Assembly: GCA_001600495.1 (NCBI GenBank)
Contig: BCKE01000045.1
Coordinates: 240,088-304,087, forward strand
From: Pilasporangium apinafurcum
Lineage: Eukaryota > Oomycota > Peronosporomycetes > Pythiales > Pythiaceae
DNA: 64,000 nucleotides
Direction: 5' to 3'
The position numbers were made by a program, and so were the translations under genes. The stretch's first letter is position 1; each line of letters begins with the position of its first letter. Shown here one piece after another: positions 26,601-41,600 of this stretch. The notes under the pieces were generated by a model. That model was not told the DNA's origin and did no database searches. It saw nothing but the letters and a program-made list of their open reading frames with translations.

Positions 26601-29600
26601 TGGGTATACCTTAAATGATGTCGTTACCTCAGTTGCTCCGACGACACTTTCGGCGTGGTCAAACGACAAGATACTGCTTCTTCATGGTGCAAATTTTTAC
26701 TCTAGAGAGGATGCGCGTCCAATGTGCCAGCTTGGCAACACGACTACACACGCCGTCGTTCATTCACCTACAACAGTGTCATGTGGTGTTCCTGCTGTGC
26801 CTCTAGGTGTCTATCCTGTGTCTGTAGCTTGCGATGGAATCAATTTCGCTCTCTCAGATCAATCAATTACCTTTATCGCGCCAATGCGAATAGATTCTAT
26901 TAGTCCAGCATTAGTCCCAATTATGAGAGGAATCACTATCAGTGTGCGTGGACAGGGATTTCTAATGGGCACATCTATCCAGTGTAACCTTGGAAGAGGG
27001 TCATACCTAGCTAACGCGGAGGTGCTATCTTCGACTCATATTCACTGCTTGACACCAATGATCTCCAATGTCCAAACTCTTCCATTGTCAGTCGTCTCAA
27101 ATGGATCAACGAGCAATGAACTGTTGCTGTCGTTTGAAGTACCGTTGCTTCTCCGATCTGTCCAACCTGCATTTGGATTTACACGTGGTGGACTAACACT
27201 CACGATCCAAGTGGAAAATGCCAAACATGGAGCGAAACTGTTTTGTAATTTTGATGAAGTTGGCGTGGAAGCAAGAGTCATATTATCCACTCAGGTAGAA
27301 TGTCTGACACCGGAGCACATTCCGGGTAGCGTAAAGCTCCGAATAAGTGGAGCCCAATCTTCTCCCGATGGCTTTGATCTATCATTCGAGTTTATTCCGA
27401 TTTTTACCATCGTGAGTGCCTTTCCGACCCGCGGTCCTACGGTTGGTGGTACGCAGGTTGTCTTTTCACTTTCACGAGAATTTGATGATTTCGCTGCGAC
27501 CCCTACTTGTGCATTTGGATCAATAGTGACCAAAGCAGTTATGCTGAGTAGAGATAAACTCGGTTGTCTCACTACGGCGGGAATTGGTGGCCAAAGTTTC
27601 GAAATGGGAGTATCGTTGAATGGAAAGGAGTTTGCTATGAGCGCCGAACCCTTTCGCTTTTATAATTTACAGCAAATGATTTCCATTGACCCAATTGTCA
27701 GCTCAGCTGGTAGCGAAATTATGATCCACATTGAAATGAACGACCTGGAGCTTCCTGCGAGCTACACATGTGCTTTTACGGCTGGCGACAGTCAAAATTA
27801 TTCAATAGCAAGGGTAGTATCTCCGCGTGTACTTCAATGTGCTGCTGTGTCTTTAGCAACCCCTTCTCGTGTTAAACTGAGCATCTGGCGAAATGAGCGC
27901 CAGTATTCGTCTAATGCCCTGAGCTATGAATTTATTGACCTGCCAGTGATTCACAAGGTGTCACCACTGCTTGTACCGGAATCAGGTGGAGTAACGATTC
28001 GTGTCGCTGGCGAAAAATTCCTTGTTCGCATCCCTGTTATGTGCCAACTCGGAGAGAACCACTTGATTCCATGTAGGGTGATAACGTCAACGCTATTGGA
28101 ATTTACATCTCCCGTGCTTCCCGTTGGCAACTACTCTTTGGCGATTTTGTGGAACAAGCAGGAGTTGATAGCCGCTCCTGTGCTGTTAATAGTGTATGAA
28201 GCCATCTCAATAACATCTATCTTCCCAACTTACGGTTTCAAATACACTGCCGCGGAGATCATAGTCCGTGGGTCCGGCTTTCGTCCAACGCAAGATTTGA
28301 TGTGTCGCTTTGGAATGCTCTTGGCAGCAGCTTCATACCGAAATCAAAATGAAATCGTTTGCAATTTGTCCCGAATTTTGCTTGAGGAAGGTAATACTGA
28401 TGTGCGTCAATCAGTATTGGCTGAAGTGAGTCTGGATGGTGATTCTTTCTTCAGTTCTCCGTCCGTACAATTTTCGTTTTATGATGCGCCACAGATTGAA
28501 TCCATTTACCCAGATTCGGGTAGCATGCAAGGTGGGACACCCGTTCATGTCAAAGGTAGATTTGATGCTGGGCTTGCCTATGTTTGTACGTTTGGGTGGT
28601 TATCAAGTAAAGCGACCCAGATAAATTCCTTCGAATTAGTATGTATTTCACCTTCGGTGGAATCCCCGCAGTATCTGGCATTTACTATCAGCACTGGAGG
28701 AGCTATGGCTGCACTCGAGTCAGCAATTTTCTTTAGATATCACATGCCTCCTCGTGTGAACACAGCATCACCTCAGATACTTCAATCACTTGGTGGTGAC
28801 GAAGTATTTATTTCCGGTGAAAATTTCTTATCTATAGACACCTTACTCTGTCAATTCGGTGGCCAAGATCTGATACATGCACGCTATATCTCCTCAGAGA
28901 CAGTCGTGTGTATTGCACCTCCCCATGCATCTGGGTATGTTACTCTCGAAGTGAGTGTAAATGGCGTAGATTTCACAACCAATCAAGTTCTGGTGTATTA
29001 CCAAGACACGGTCAATAACATCAATGTATCACCTCAAGTTGGCTCGGCGTCTGGCGGAACTAAAATCTATTTGCAACTCAGTACCAATCTCAATCCAAAC
29101 TATAACATCCACTGCATCTTTGTGCAGTCAAACGGAGACTTCAAAACACGTCCAAGCTACATTGTCAGTAACAAAAAGATTATGTGTCTCACGCCGCGTT
29201 GGACACCTGGTAGTGTTTCAGTAGGGATCCTAGTCGACGATCGCATCCGACTTCTCTCAGAAGTTCCTCTCAAATTAATTCGAGATCCCATCGTTCATGC
29301 GATCACACCAACACACGGTTCATTGGATGGCGGCACTGTTGTGACAATTTTAGTCGATAATTTAAATGTGGATACTGTCATGTGCAATTTCGGCGATATC
29401 CGCGTTACTCCGCAATTAGCATCAACAACCAGCATTGAATGCGTTACTCCTTCGTTATACACAATCAACCGCAATACTGTTGCAACAACCACTGTTGTCA
29501 TGCTTCGTCTTGATATAGAGCAAGTTATCTTCTCCAACAGCAGAGAATTTACATTCCATCCTCCTCTCGAGATACATAATATCGCGTTATGGCGTTTAAA

Positions 29601-32600
29601 TGCAGGAGAAGGATTCCATATGACAATCGTTGGCTCAAATTTCGTAAACACCTCGGAGCTATCCTGCCGAACCGAATCTTCTTTTTCTACCATACCAGCG
29701 ACTTTTGTCAATAGCTCAGCCATCCATTGTGTAGTACCAGAAGCGCGCAGTTTTCAAAAACGCCTTGGCATTAGTAACAATGGGCACGACTTCATTTTCC
29801 ATGATTTGCCGCCTCAGTATGATTTGGATGTTTACGTGGATGCAATTGACCCGGCTGTTGGATCAGTGCAAGGCGGCACAAAAGTAATTCTTCAGCTGTC
29901 GAATGCAATTTCATTACATGATGAACACGTGAGTACTTATTGTACCTTTGGAGAGAGCGAGACTCGTGCGATACTATTGAATGATAGCACTGCAAAGTGC
30001 ATGACGCCTGGAGTTCAGCATCCTTCAACTGTTCCGGTGTCATTTTTTTTTCGCTACAGAGACCTTGAAGAGAGAAATAAAGCCCAGATACGTTCATCGA
30101 TTGTTTTTGAGTATCAAGTCAGTCCAGTATTGTCGTCAATCTCACCCACACACGGAAATTCAGTTGAGCGAACGAAAGTGACCCTTTCAGGTACAGGATT
30201 CAGACAGAACATGGTCGCACGCTTTGGAACGGGATCAACGGCAGCCTTTGTAGAGACTCGGTACGTCTCTTCGATGCAGCTAGAAGTAGAAGTGCCAAAC
30301 CACCAAAGTGTGATCGATGGAGGGATTGTCAGCGTTGCAATCACAACCAATCGAATGGACTATAGTAACAGCCTGACGTTTTTCTACCGTCCACGAGCTG
30401 TCATACTTGCTGTTTCCCCGCGGGAGATACGTAGGATGGATTCAAAATCAAATGTCACGCTCATAGTAACCGGAAGAAACTTTGTTGAAACATCTAAAGA
30501 CACAATTGCGTGTAAAATTGGCAATGCTGCTTCTCAGATCGCGATCTGGATTTCATCAACTCAGCTCACTTGCCAGGCACCAAATCTATCGGCTGGTCAC
30601 TATAACGTCCAAATATCGTTTAATAACAAGGATTTTGTGGATGATGGTATCCAGGTGTTGTATCGTGAGTACTTTTCGGTGTACAGCATCACACCGCTAT
30701 TTGGTGCAATCTATGGTAACACGAAAGTGACGGTCCAAGGCTCCAACTTTGACGACATTGCGTCCTCGGACTTGGCGTGTTTCTTTGGTAATCAGACTTC
30801 AATGCTTCGAATGATCAATACCTCAACTGTGGAATGCGATAGTCCGGCGCAGGGAAAAGTTGGAGAGGTAGCATTTTACGTAGCACACAGAAAGTCTACA
30901 CAGCATGGGAACAAGGCAACACGATTGTTCTTTCGATACGTGAGAATGCCCGTGATAGAGAGTGTATCACCAGTCCTCATTTCCTCTACAGATGCGCCGT
31001 CTTTTCGCGTCTTTGGACGATATTTCTTGAGTTCCTCTTTACTGGTGTGTCGCTTTGGTGGGCGTTTGATTCCAGCTGTATATGTTTCCTCCTCTGTCAT
31101 CGAATGCAAATTGAACAAAGCCTCCGTCGTATGGCCCCTGGGTAGTATAAGTATTGAGGTTTCAAACAATGGAAAGGACTTTACCAACAGTGAGATCGAG
31201 CTTCTCATGCAAGTTCCTATCTCAGTGGTTCGAATGGAACCAATGAAGGGCCCAATTAATCAAGCCATTCCAGTAAAAATTTACGCTGAGAACCTATCTC
31301 CCTTGCAGAATTTGAGTTGTCGAGTTGGAGAATCTTTTAATGGAAAAGCCAAGTATCTTTCTGATGGATGGATTGAGTGTGTATTACCTGCATCTACTCG
31401 AATAGCAGTTGTGCAAGTCTCCATATCTGGAAATGGTGTCGACTATGTGACATCACCGTCGATGACATTCACATATGAAGATGCTGCTGTGGTTTATAGT
31501 ATTTATCCAGACAACGGCCCATTCCGTGGAGGAACAATGGTTACTATCACTGGGGAAGGATTTGATGAATTAGTGAATCTGTACTGTACTTTTGGTGCGT
31601 TGGTGGAACCTGCTCGGGTCTTGACTCAGTCACAGGGTGAATGTATTACACCACCACACATTTCTGATTCTCCAACAATTGTCAAAGTTGGAATTGTGAA
31701 GTATCATCCGCGACACGTGCCATTGGAAAGCATGGTTTATGATTCCTTTGAAGATTCGGATATCACGTTCATGTATGTACCACTGCCTGAAGTTCTCGGT
31801 ATTTTTCCCACTACTGGACCTGAAACAGGGCAGACAACTGTGCAAGTACAGTCAACAGGAATCACCGCATCGTCGAATGTGTGGTGTAAATTTGGTGCCG
31901 TTATCGTGAACGGTGAGCGTTCACTGGGAACAAATATGATGAGCTGCAAGTCTCCACCACTTCCGTTGGGCCAGATGTTCCTAGAAATTTCCACAAATGG
32001 ACAAGATTTCAGTGAATCTCTTCGCATATTTTATGTGAGCAGGCAAGCATCCATTGAAAAAGCCAATCCAACATATGGAACCTCGTCCGGTGGAACCACC
32101 GTCACAATCATAGGAAACGATTTTCCCAGCAATGATGGCAACCTCGAGTGCTCATTTGATGAGAACCGGGTACATGCAACTGTACTTTCATCTCAGCATC
32201 TGCAGTGTGTTTCTCCGCGTGGAGCGTCGCGCAATGAAACTCAGCGAGTAACGATCAGAGCACCATCGACTCAACACGAAATCCAGCAACTATCGATAGA
32301 TACTGACGTGGTGGATAGTCCAGAGATTCAAGTCTTGTCGACCAAAGGGTGGGGACAATCTTCCGAGATTCAAGAATTGCGAATTATGAATCCCGCTGCT
32401 TCAACTGCTACAACCGTTCAGATCACAACAAGTGCCAATTATCAACCGGAAGTCCAACTTCTTACCATCCAAAACTCGCCGCAAGTACCAGAAGTACAAA
32501 GAATCGCAACATCTGGTGATAGTATACTTTCAGGAACCTTCCAATTGACTGTTTTGGGTTTTGCAACGGGTTCGATCGCATTTGATGCAACTGAAGCAGC

Positions 32601-35600
32601 TCTAGCACAGGCATTAACAGATGCAACACTAGGCAATCATGCATTCTTGGTTTCCAGAACGATAACGTCAAGTAGTTTACAGACGTATACGTGGTATGTC
32701 ACATTTACATCGGATGTTGGCGAGCAATCGATGATTTCAGTTAAATCAAATGCCCTACTGGGGAATCACGCCACTGTCATGACGTCAAGAGTTCGTGCCG
32801 GCACGGTGTACGAGGCGCAGACGATATCACTCTATGGCCAGGCATTAAGTACCGCGATCGGCAGCGTAATTATCAGCTTTGAAGACGAGGAAATCGTAGT
32901 GGATATTCAGGCAGATCGTACACAGATGGAAACTGCGCTGTTAGCGATAAAAGCACTGAAGGATATTACTGTGACGTATTCAAATAGCATTATTGGGGGA
33001 GATACGCTCTACCAGTGGAATGTTTATTTTAATACGAGAGTTCAGCCTATCAGTCTGCTTCAAGTTTTGGTACCGATTGATGGAGTGAATGGCTTTGTTT
33101 CCCAATTGCAACGTGGAACTCAGCCGCTCCCCAACGGCTTCTTCACGCTGTCACTTGGCACTGAAACAACAGCGACACTTCCATGGGATGTTTCATCTCT
33201 AGATCTGAAAACGGCCCTAGAAGCATTAGTCGCCGTCAAAGTTGCCATTGTGGAGGAAGAAGAAACTGTTCAGATTCGACAATTCCGTCTAACCTTCCCT
33301 CCAAGTAATGGAGATCTACCATTGCTGGTGGCAAACTATCACTCAAGTAATGGACAGTTCGGCGATACGCAAAGTTCGTTGTCCTCTGGACTGGATGTAA
33401 TCACTACGGCAATAGCAGATGGCAATCCTCTTCGTGGTACCTTTCAGATTACTAGTGCTTCTACAGGTTTATTGACTTCCGTCGCTGTAAATGCCGATTG
33501 TGCAACGCTGATCAGCGTTGTTGGTGGCCAGGATTGTGCTATTCTTGGTGATGGACTGGCAGGAGAGCGCAAATGGACCATCCGCTTTGCTCCAGGATCT
33601 AGTGTTCCATACCCAATTGCGGCCTCCAAGACAGGAATGCTTGGTGCATCTCCCGACATCCAACTGGTTACCTTACCATTTGGAAACAAACCAGAGATTC
33701 AGCAGATAGCGCTTAGTCTCAGTCATGCGACTGAAGTGCATAGGATATACATTTCCGAACGAGGCAATACGTGGGAGATTCAGTCGATCTCTGTATTATT
33801 CGACAATCCATCCTTGACCGGAAATTTTCAAATTGGCCTTGGTTCCACTGCAACACCGTTATTGCGCGCAAATGCATCGGTTCATGAGGTATCCCATGGG
33901 ATCAAGCAAATATATAGTGAAGCAAACATTTCGGTCTCGCGGAGTGTCGTGTCTCAAACCTCCTACACAGGATACCGTTGGGATGTCACCTTCTATGGTG
34001 CTGGTGACATCCCAGATCTTCACATCCAATCTAATTTTACAGGCAGCAACGTTATCCAGCAAGTGGTGGAGACAAGGAAAGGATCAATCTGCGAGATTCA
34101 GAACGTTACTCTCGTGGCAGACGCCCCCAATTTTGCTGGATTGTTCCAGCTCTCGTACAAAGGAGTGAATACATCACCAATCCCCTTTGATAGTGATGCC
34201 ATCACCGTTCGAGATGCGCTACAGCAGCTGGTAACGATGGATTTGGTAAATGTGACGCTCGTTCGACCGAATTCGGAGGGAGGAAGCACTTGGATGGTGA
34301 CATTTCCCTTCCAAGCGGGTGATCTAGAATCACTCGCCGTTGTTGGCGTTGCGCTGTCACCTGATAGCGTCGCTTTTCCACGATTCCGTGTAACTGAAGT
34401 CACCAAAGGGAGAATTGTACCATTATCAGGTTTTTTTATCATCACTTATCAGAACCAGGAATCATCGTTGATCCCTATGAGTGCCTCGGCTGCCCAAATC
34501 CAGTCAGCGCTACAATCATTGACCGCTTTAAATTCTCAGACAATCCAGGTCTCAGGTCCAACCGTCGATTTCACTGGAGGAAGGGCGTGGAACGTTACTT
34601 TTGTCTCCTTGCCTGCGTTGGGTTTGCTTTCAGTCGATGTAGCATCAGTCAAAGGCGATCATCCTTTTGGAGTCACGGATCGGCTTCAACTCGGTACACA
34701 AGTGGAGGTGCAGCAGATTGCGACGATAAGCCCACGCGGAGGAACTCTGTCTGGCTCATTTTTCCTGGCGTATGGAGAGGACGAGACATCTGGGCTTCCA
34801 TTCAATTGCGCAGCGTCAGACATGGAATTGGCGCTCAATACTTTACCTTCGATCGGCTCTGTCAGTGTTACCCGGTCGTCTGGCGCCACCAGCACAGCGT
34901 TCGTTTGGCTGGTGACGTTTTCAGCACCACGTTTACATCCAGACCCTTATCTACTCTTCGCTGGTGGGGCACAAACGACGCTCCTGTCAACAACATCGGA
35001 TGCAACAATCAAAGTAACAGAGATAACTAAAGGCACACTGAGCGCTCTCTCCGGCAACTTCACAATCAAGCTCAATGGTGAAAGGGTTAAAGTTGCTTCT
35101 GATGCCACTGCGAGTGAGCTTCAGTTTCTACTTGGAAAGCTCCCTAATATCACCCGAGTGTCTGTTTCACGCTCCGCTGTTGGTGCACCTGCGTACCGAA
35201 TCTTTTCATGGCTAATAACGTTCTATAATAGTGGCAATGTGAACGAGATGGTTGTGGACATAGCCTCGCTGTCTTCGACGGGAAAAGTTGCAGCAATAAC
35301 GCAAACACTTCAGGATGGAGCTCTAATATGCTGTGCTGGGGATTTTTTTAAACTTTCCTTTGGGCCAGTCGATCAGCAATTGCCAGGAACGCTGAAAGTA
35401 GAGCAAAACTGGCCACTTGTGACATCCTCCGTTGACTTAACAGGTATCTTGGATCGCGGAGACATCGTTCATATTGGTGGACTAACGTTTTCAGTTGACT
35501 ATCTCCTCCCGTTTACTTCGTCCAGCGTCCCACTGAACGCATCCTATCCAGCGTCAAACAACGAAGCTACCATGGGATATCGCCAACCACGATCACAAAG

Positions 35601-38600
35601 CCTGCTACCCAGTAGTTCTGAAGACGATATTTTGGCCGCCATGGAAGTTCTAGTTCCCGATACACCACTCTCAGTGAGTCAAACTGAACGAGATCGGAAT
35701 GGCGATTCTGTATGGCAAATTACTTTTCATGCTGAGAATTCATGGGGATTGATACGAGCGGCTCCGTTGGCCCAGAGCACATTATTACAGACTACTGTGA
35801 AGAGAATTATGCCTCGAGAGCAAGGGGAAGTGCGAATGATTTATGTGAATGGAAGTGCGCCTATCACTGGCAATTTTTCGTTTTCGATCGATGGAGCGAC
35901 GTTTACATCGGTGCGTTGGAATGCATCAGCGAAGGAAATGAAAAATTTGCTGGAAAGCGAGGGTTATTACCAGAGCGTCCATGTGGAGAAAAGACGATTA
36001 GACCAAACCGCATACCCCTATGGTGATGGCTACGGCTGGATCGTAGAGTTCATCTCCGACGCCGCGACTGTCCGCCCACTGGTTTTCAATGTCGCTGGCA
36101 TTACTTCGGCTCTACGCAATGATCTGCAGGCAGGTTGGATCCTATTGCGACCTAGCACATCGTCAAAACTCGGCGGTTCGTTTCGTTTAAGTTATGCTGG
36201 TGCTCAGACTGGTGATATTGCGTACGATGTTAGCGCAAGTCAGTTGCAAAGTACAATTTCCAGTGCATTTACGGATCTACCTCCTGTCACTATAACTCGA
36301 TCCTCTAGTGATAGCAATGGTGGATACAACTGGTTTATCACATTTTACCCTAGCAGCGTTTCCCATAGACCGTACAAGCTCTTCGAAGTCATTACGGACA
36401 AGCTAACAGGGACAAAGGCGTCGGGGATGGTAATCTCACAAACTATCGGCTCAACGTTGTCAGGATCGTTTCGCTTACATCTTGGTGGTCGATACACACA
36501 AGATATCGCTATTACGACGACATCTGAGGAACTTGAGCAAGCTTTAGCGTCAATTATGCCGCATGGAGATGTAAAAGTACGCCCAATATCTAGCAAACCG
36601 CTGTCCTGGACTATCGAATTTTTGGGAATGGCTGGCGCTGTCGACTTGATAGAGTTTGATACACAGAAACTCAAGGGTTCAAATGTGCGTCTACTGACAA
36701 CTTGTTTGCAAAAAGGAACACGTTCGGATTTCGGGTCCATATCACTCGCGTTTAATGGTAATCGGACACCAGAGCTCCTGGTAAATTCATCTAAGGACAC
36801 TATTATGTGGGCGCTCGAAGAATCGACCACAGCAAAAGTCAATGATGTTGCAATTTCAACGTCCACACAAATGGTTGCTGGTCGATCGTTTACAATCCTG
36901 AAGTGGGATATCACCTTTAAAGTGTCAGCTACCATGATCTCACACTCAGAGTTGTGTGACTTACCTTTACTAGAAACAGATACTACGCATTCTTTGGGAT
37001 CGGAAGTCACTATCACAACTGAACGCATCTCGTCACCATGTGTGCCACTTAGGGTGTATGTCAATGGTCAGAATACAGCTATAGGGACCCTAAAGTATGC
37101 CTACATGGATGTACCTCACGTCGAATCATTGAGTCCATCGACGGGACCAACTACAGGTGGAACCAACATCACCATTTATGGAACGAATTTCATTGCTAGC
37201 CCACACCTTGTCTGCGCATTTGGGACTCATGACGTTAGTGCTGTTTTCGTCAGCTCTTCCCAAGTCTGGTGTCTGTCGGCACCATATCAACCATCAAGTG
37301 TGTTCATAACTGTGAAGACATTTACATCGGACCAGGCTCAGGAAAATATCGTTTCCGAAACACAAGCCATCTTTCAGTTTTATGAGCAGATTCTCTTGGA
37401 TTCATTCACTCCATCGCATGGACCACATACAGGAGCAACGATTTTGATGATCCATGGATCGGGTTTCCTCAAACTGGAATCATTGTCATGCAAGTTTATT
37501 ATTTCTACGCCTACTCATTTGGAGACGATTTCTATCATCGTGAAGGGACAATATCACAGTAACAACATGATCGACTGTCTCACACCATCCCTTGAACCGT
37601 TTTTGCAACCAGGTTCACATTGGTCATCCACGTCCTATGCTACTGCTCAGGTCAGCATTTCGAACAACGGGGTGGATTTTGTGTTCTTTCGCGATTTCTT
37701 TACGTTTGCTCCACGTATGGTATTAAGTACAATTCATCCGACATCAGGCCCAGCATCAGGAGGGACAACTGTCATGGCTCAAACCAAGGAACTAGCGATG
37801 TTTAACGTCACACAATGCAAATTTGGCGAAAGTTTGCCTGTTGTAGCGTATTGGGCGTCACAGGCAGCGATAACCTGTCAAAGTCCACCACACACGCCCA
37901 GACCAACAATCGTAGATGTCACGATCAATTCAAGTACTCTTGTCAACGAAATTCAGGAGATTTCCACGATGACGGCAGTATCTAATACCGCTATTGGCGG
38001 GTATTTCATAGTCCAGTACGATAATTATTCTACGAAACCAATCCCATTTGATGCTCCAAGCACAGGCACGCAGGGGGATTCCATGACAGAACTTCTCTCA
38101 GAGATCCCGGCGCTTACAGTTAAGTTTGTTTCTCGGACAGGACCAGATGCGCAACTCTGTTACTCTTGGGCTATCACATTCTCCAGATCCAGTGGCGACG
38201 TTGCCCCGTTGCGCGTCGATGACTCATTTCTCGTGGGTGAAGGTAGTTTTGTTGCAGTACGTACAATCCAAGATGGCCCCTCTGTGAAAATCCAGAATGA
38301 GATCCAGCAACTTCAGATCGTTCAGAACAAGCTTCAAAATCCTGTCGTATCTCTTCGTCTCCCACTGACTGCCTTAGTTAAAGAAGTTCAACGGATTCAA
38401 ATTAGTGCTTCGCAACCCATTTCCGGGGTGTATATCATCTCCTACCTGGGGTTTGTTTCACCCACCATTAGCTGGAACATCAACGAGGCGAATCTTGTCG
38501 AAGTACTCAATACTCTGCCAGCGGTAGGTGAAGTCGAAGTGAATCGATCACGCACCGTCAATGCCCATGGATACACATGGGACGTCACCTTCCACACACA

Positions 38601-41600
38601 AGTGGGCTTACGACCCTTGCTGGTGGCGACAGCGACCAATTTAGTCTCTACATCTGCCATAAGTGCAACAGTGACAAGGCTTAGCGCTGGGACAACACCT
38701 CTGAGTGGTACATTTTCGCTGAAACGAGTGGCAGCCGGGTATACATCTGGTTCACTCAGCTATGCCATCACGGCGGATGATCTATTCGTCGCGTTATCCA
38801 AAGACTTGCACATTTACCCAAATCAGGTGAAGAAGTATGTACTCTCCTCCGTGATTATTTGGAACGCTACCTTCTCAATTTTTGACAATTCTGGTGACGA
38901 TCTGTCCATCGCGAGCTCTACGATTGTTGGCAGTTCTGGTTTGGTATTAACCTACGATACTGCCAAAGGAAAACGAATGTCGGGAACATTTTCGCTCGGT
39001 TTGCTGAATCGTCGAACAACTGATATTGATGTATTTGCTACAGCAGCAAATGTACACCTAGCAATTAGTAATCTTGGACTCCCCGAGACCGCTTTGGTGC
39101 AAGTAACGAAGACAATTCTTCCTTATGGAGTGCAATTCTTGATCGCATTTGAGGACACAGCGGGTAATGTAAACGAATTCGCTGTGGATAGTAGCAAAGT
39201 CACTGGTACAGGATTGATGGTGACCCTCAGTACTCTTCAAGACGGCACATATGCTCCACTGGGAGGATCCTTCCAGCTGAGCACAAAAGCGGGAACAACA
39301 AATATTATCACCTACGCTCCTCCGATTCCAACACTGCAGACAGAGCTAGAAAAGCTCTTCTCGACGCCTATTTTGATGATTTCTATATCTTCACAAAGTA
39401 GTGGCTATCTATGGAGCATAACCTTTGATGGTGTCACTAATCCAGACTTATTGTCCAGTCTTTCGAGTGTTTCAAATATTACGGGGACTGGCGCCAACAT
39501 CTATATTGACGTGGTCGATAAAGGCATTGGAATGGCTGTACCTGTGGCTCTCAGTTCTAATGGGATAGACTTCACTGAGTCCACCCTCATGTATACATAT
39601 TTAAATCCGCTGGAAATCGTGTCGTTCAACCCCATATCCGGACCGATAGCAGGTGGTACACCCGTCCTGCTTACTTTACGTTTTAGTCTGCTATATGAAA
39701 CTATATATTGTCGCTTTGGAAAGCAAATCGTTGAAGGAAGCGCTGTCTCGACCACATTGATCAAATGCGTAACACCTAATGCTGATGTTGGACAAATCCC
39801 ATTAGACATCGGAATCAACGGAGTCGATTTTGACATGCATGCAGGCATGTTTATATACGATATAGACGAATCCACGAATCTTCGGCTGACTCCGTTGAGT
39901 GGTCCAACCGATGGAGGTACTCTCGTTTACATATTTGGTTTGGACTTCCACGGCGACCGTGGTTATACATGTTTGTTTGGCACAAAAATAGTAGTAGCCG
40001 AGGTCGCGAATATTACGCATCTTGGATGTCGAACCCCACGTGTCGAGTCTGCAGGACAAGTGGCAGTGAAGATATCGGATAACGACGGAGTTGATTATTC
40101 ATCATACAATCTTTCGTATAGATATGACGATCCTTTATATGTTACGAGTGTCTACCCGTTCAGCGGCGACATTGAAGGCGGTCAACTGATAAATGTCGTT
40201 GGGGGCAATTTCACAGCTGGCGCGGGGCAACTGCAATGTCGGTTTGGGGATACAATTGTCGATGCAACAGTTCATTCTTCGACAGCCGCTCAGTGCATAG
40301 CTCCGAAGCTGCAATCGATTCAAGATGTGCAAAGGGTTCAATTATCGACCGCCCGGTTGGTGCCGGAAATTCAACGGGTGACAATCTCTGCCGATGAACA
40401 TACCCCAACAATTCAAGAGATCAAAACGGTGGCGAACGCAGTGTTTCCAGAGATTCAGGAATTTGCCATCTACGGAGATGATGTATCGGAAGTACAGCAA
40501 GTGGAAATCAGGTCTCAAGCATACTCAGGAGAAGAGTTTTCGATCAAGACAGACATCCGACCACTAGTGAATGAAGTTCAAGCTGTTGAACTACACGCCA
40601 GTTCCTTCATTGGCGGTTCCTTTCGTCTCGTGATGGATGATCAGGAATCCGTTCCCTTAACGGCTTACGCCACCCGCTTTGAAGTAGAACGAGCACTGGA
40701 GGCCATGAGCAATGTTGGAGCAGTAATGGTGACGAAACCAACCGCCAATGGACTCTGGTCGTGCTTTTGGGAGATCGAATTCTTAGATCGTGCGGGGGAT
40801 TCGCCTATGCTTGTCATTAAAAACTTGACGCTGTCGGACTCGGGTTCAGGAGATTTAGAGTTCCGCGTGACAGAGGTTGTGAAAGGGAAAGGTCCAATCC
40901 TCTTCGGATCATTCCAGCTGGTGGTCGATGGAGAAACGACCGATTCCATTCCTTACCATGCCCAAGAAGAAGAGATGATGAACGTTCTCAGTCGTATCGA
41001 CAGCGGTGTTGCCTTAGTTACGCGTAATGGTCCATTTCTTAATCAGGCATATGAATGGATCGTATCGTTTCAGGGCATACCCGATCGGGTGCGATCTCTT
41101 GCCTCTATAGCTTCTGGACTAGCAGATGGCAATGGGAATGTGGCAATTGTGCTAAACTCACCTGGTGCAAAGGGTGAGCAGCAACAAATTGCAACATCGT
41201 TGACGAGTGGAACGTTTATCTGTCAGCTGCTGACGAATGTGTCGAGTCCGATTGCATTCGATGCATCGGCAATAGATGTACTGGCGGCATTCGATCCCGC
41301 AGCTTTCGGACAAATGAAAGTAACTGGGAGTGCTGGTGGGCCATGGACACTCGTGTTCACTGAATGGGCAGGAGATCTTCCGCTCCTTGATTGCGGTGTG
41401 CAGCAAACAGTACTGGAAATCACCGCAGGTACAGGTGTCGGACTATCAGGCGACTTTCGACTGGGTATTGGTAGTGAGTGGACCTCCTCATTGCACTTTG
41501 ACGCTACGGCAGCTGAAGTAAAAAGCGCGCTGGAGCATTTGTCGGCTGTGGATGACGTAACTGTTTACGCGAAAAGTACTAATGTGAACGGTGGAGGCGC

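Noticed and set aside
36345-37064. Antisense open frame of 239 codons inside the giant gene
   Set aside because: It lies wholly opposite well-formed SGTF modules, and its composition is a Ser/Val-rich shadow with no domain.
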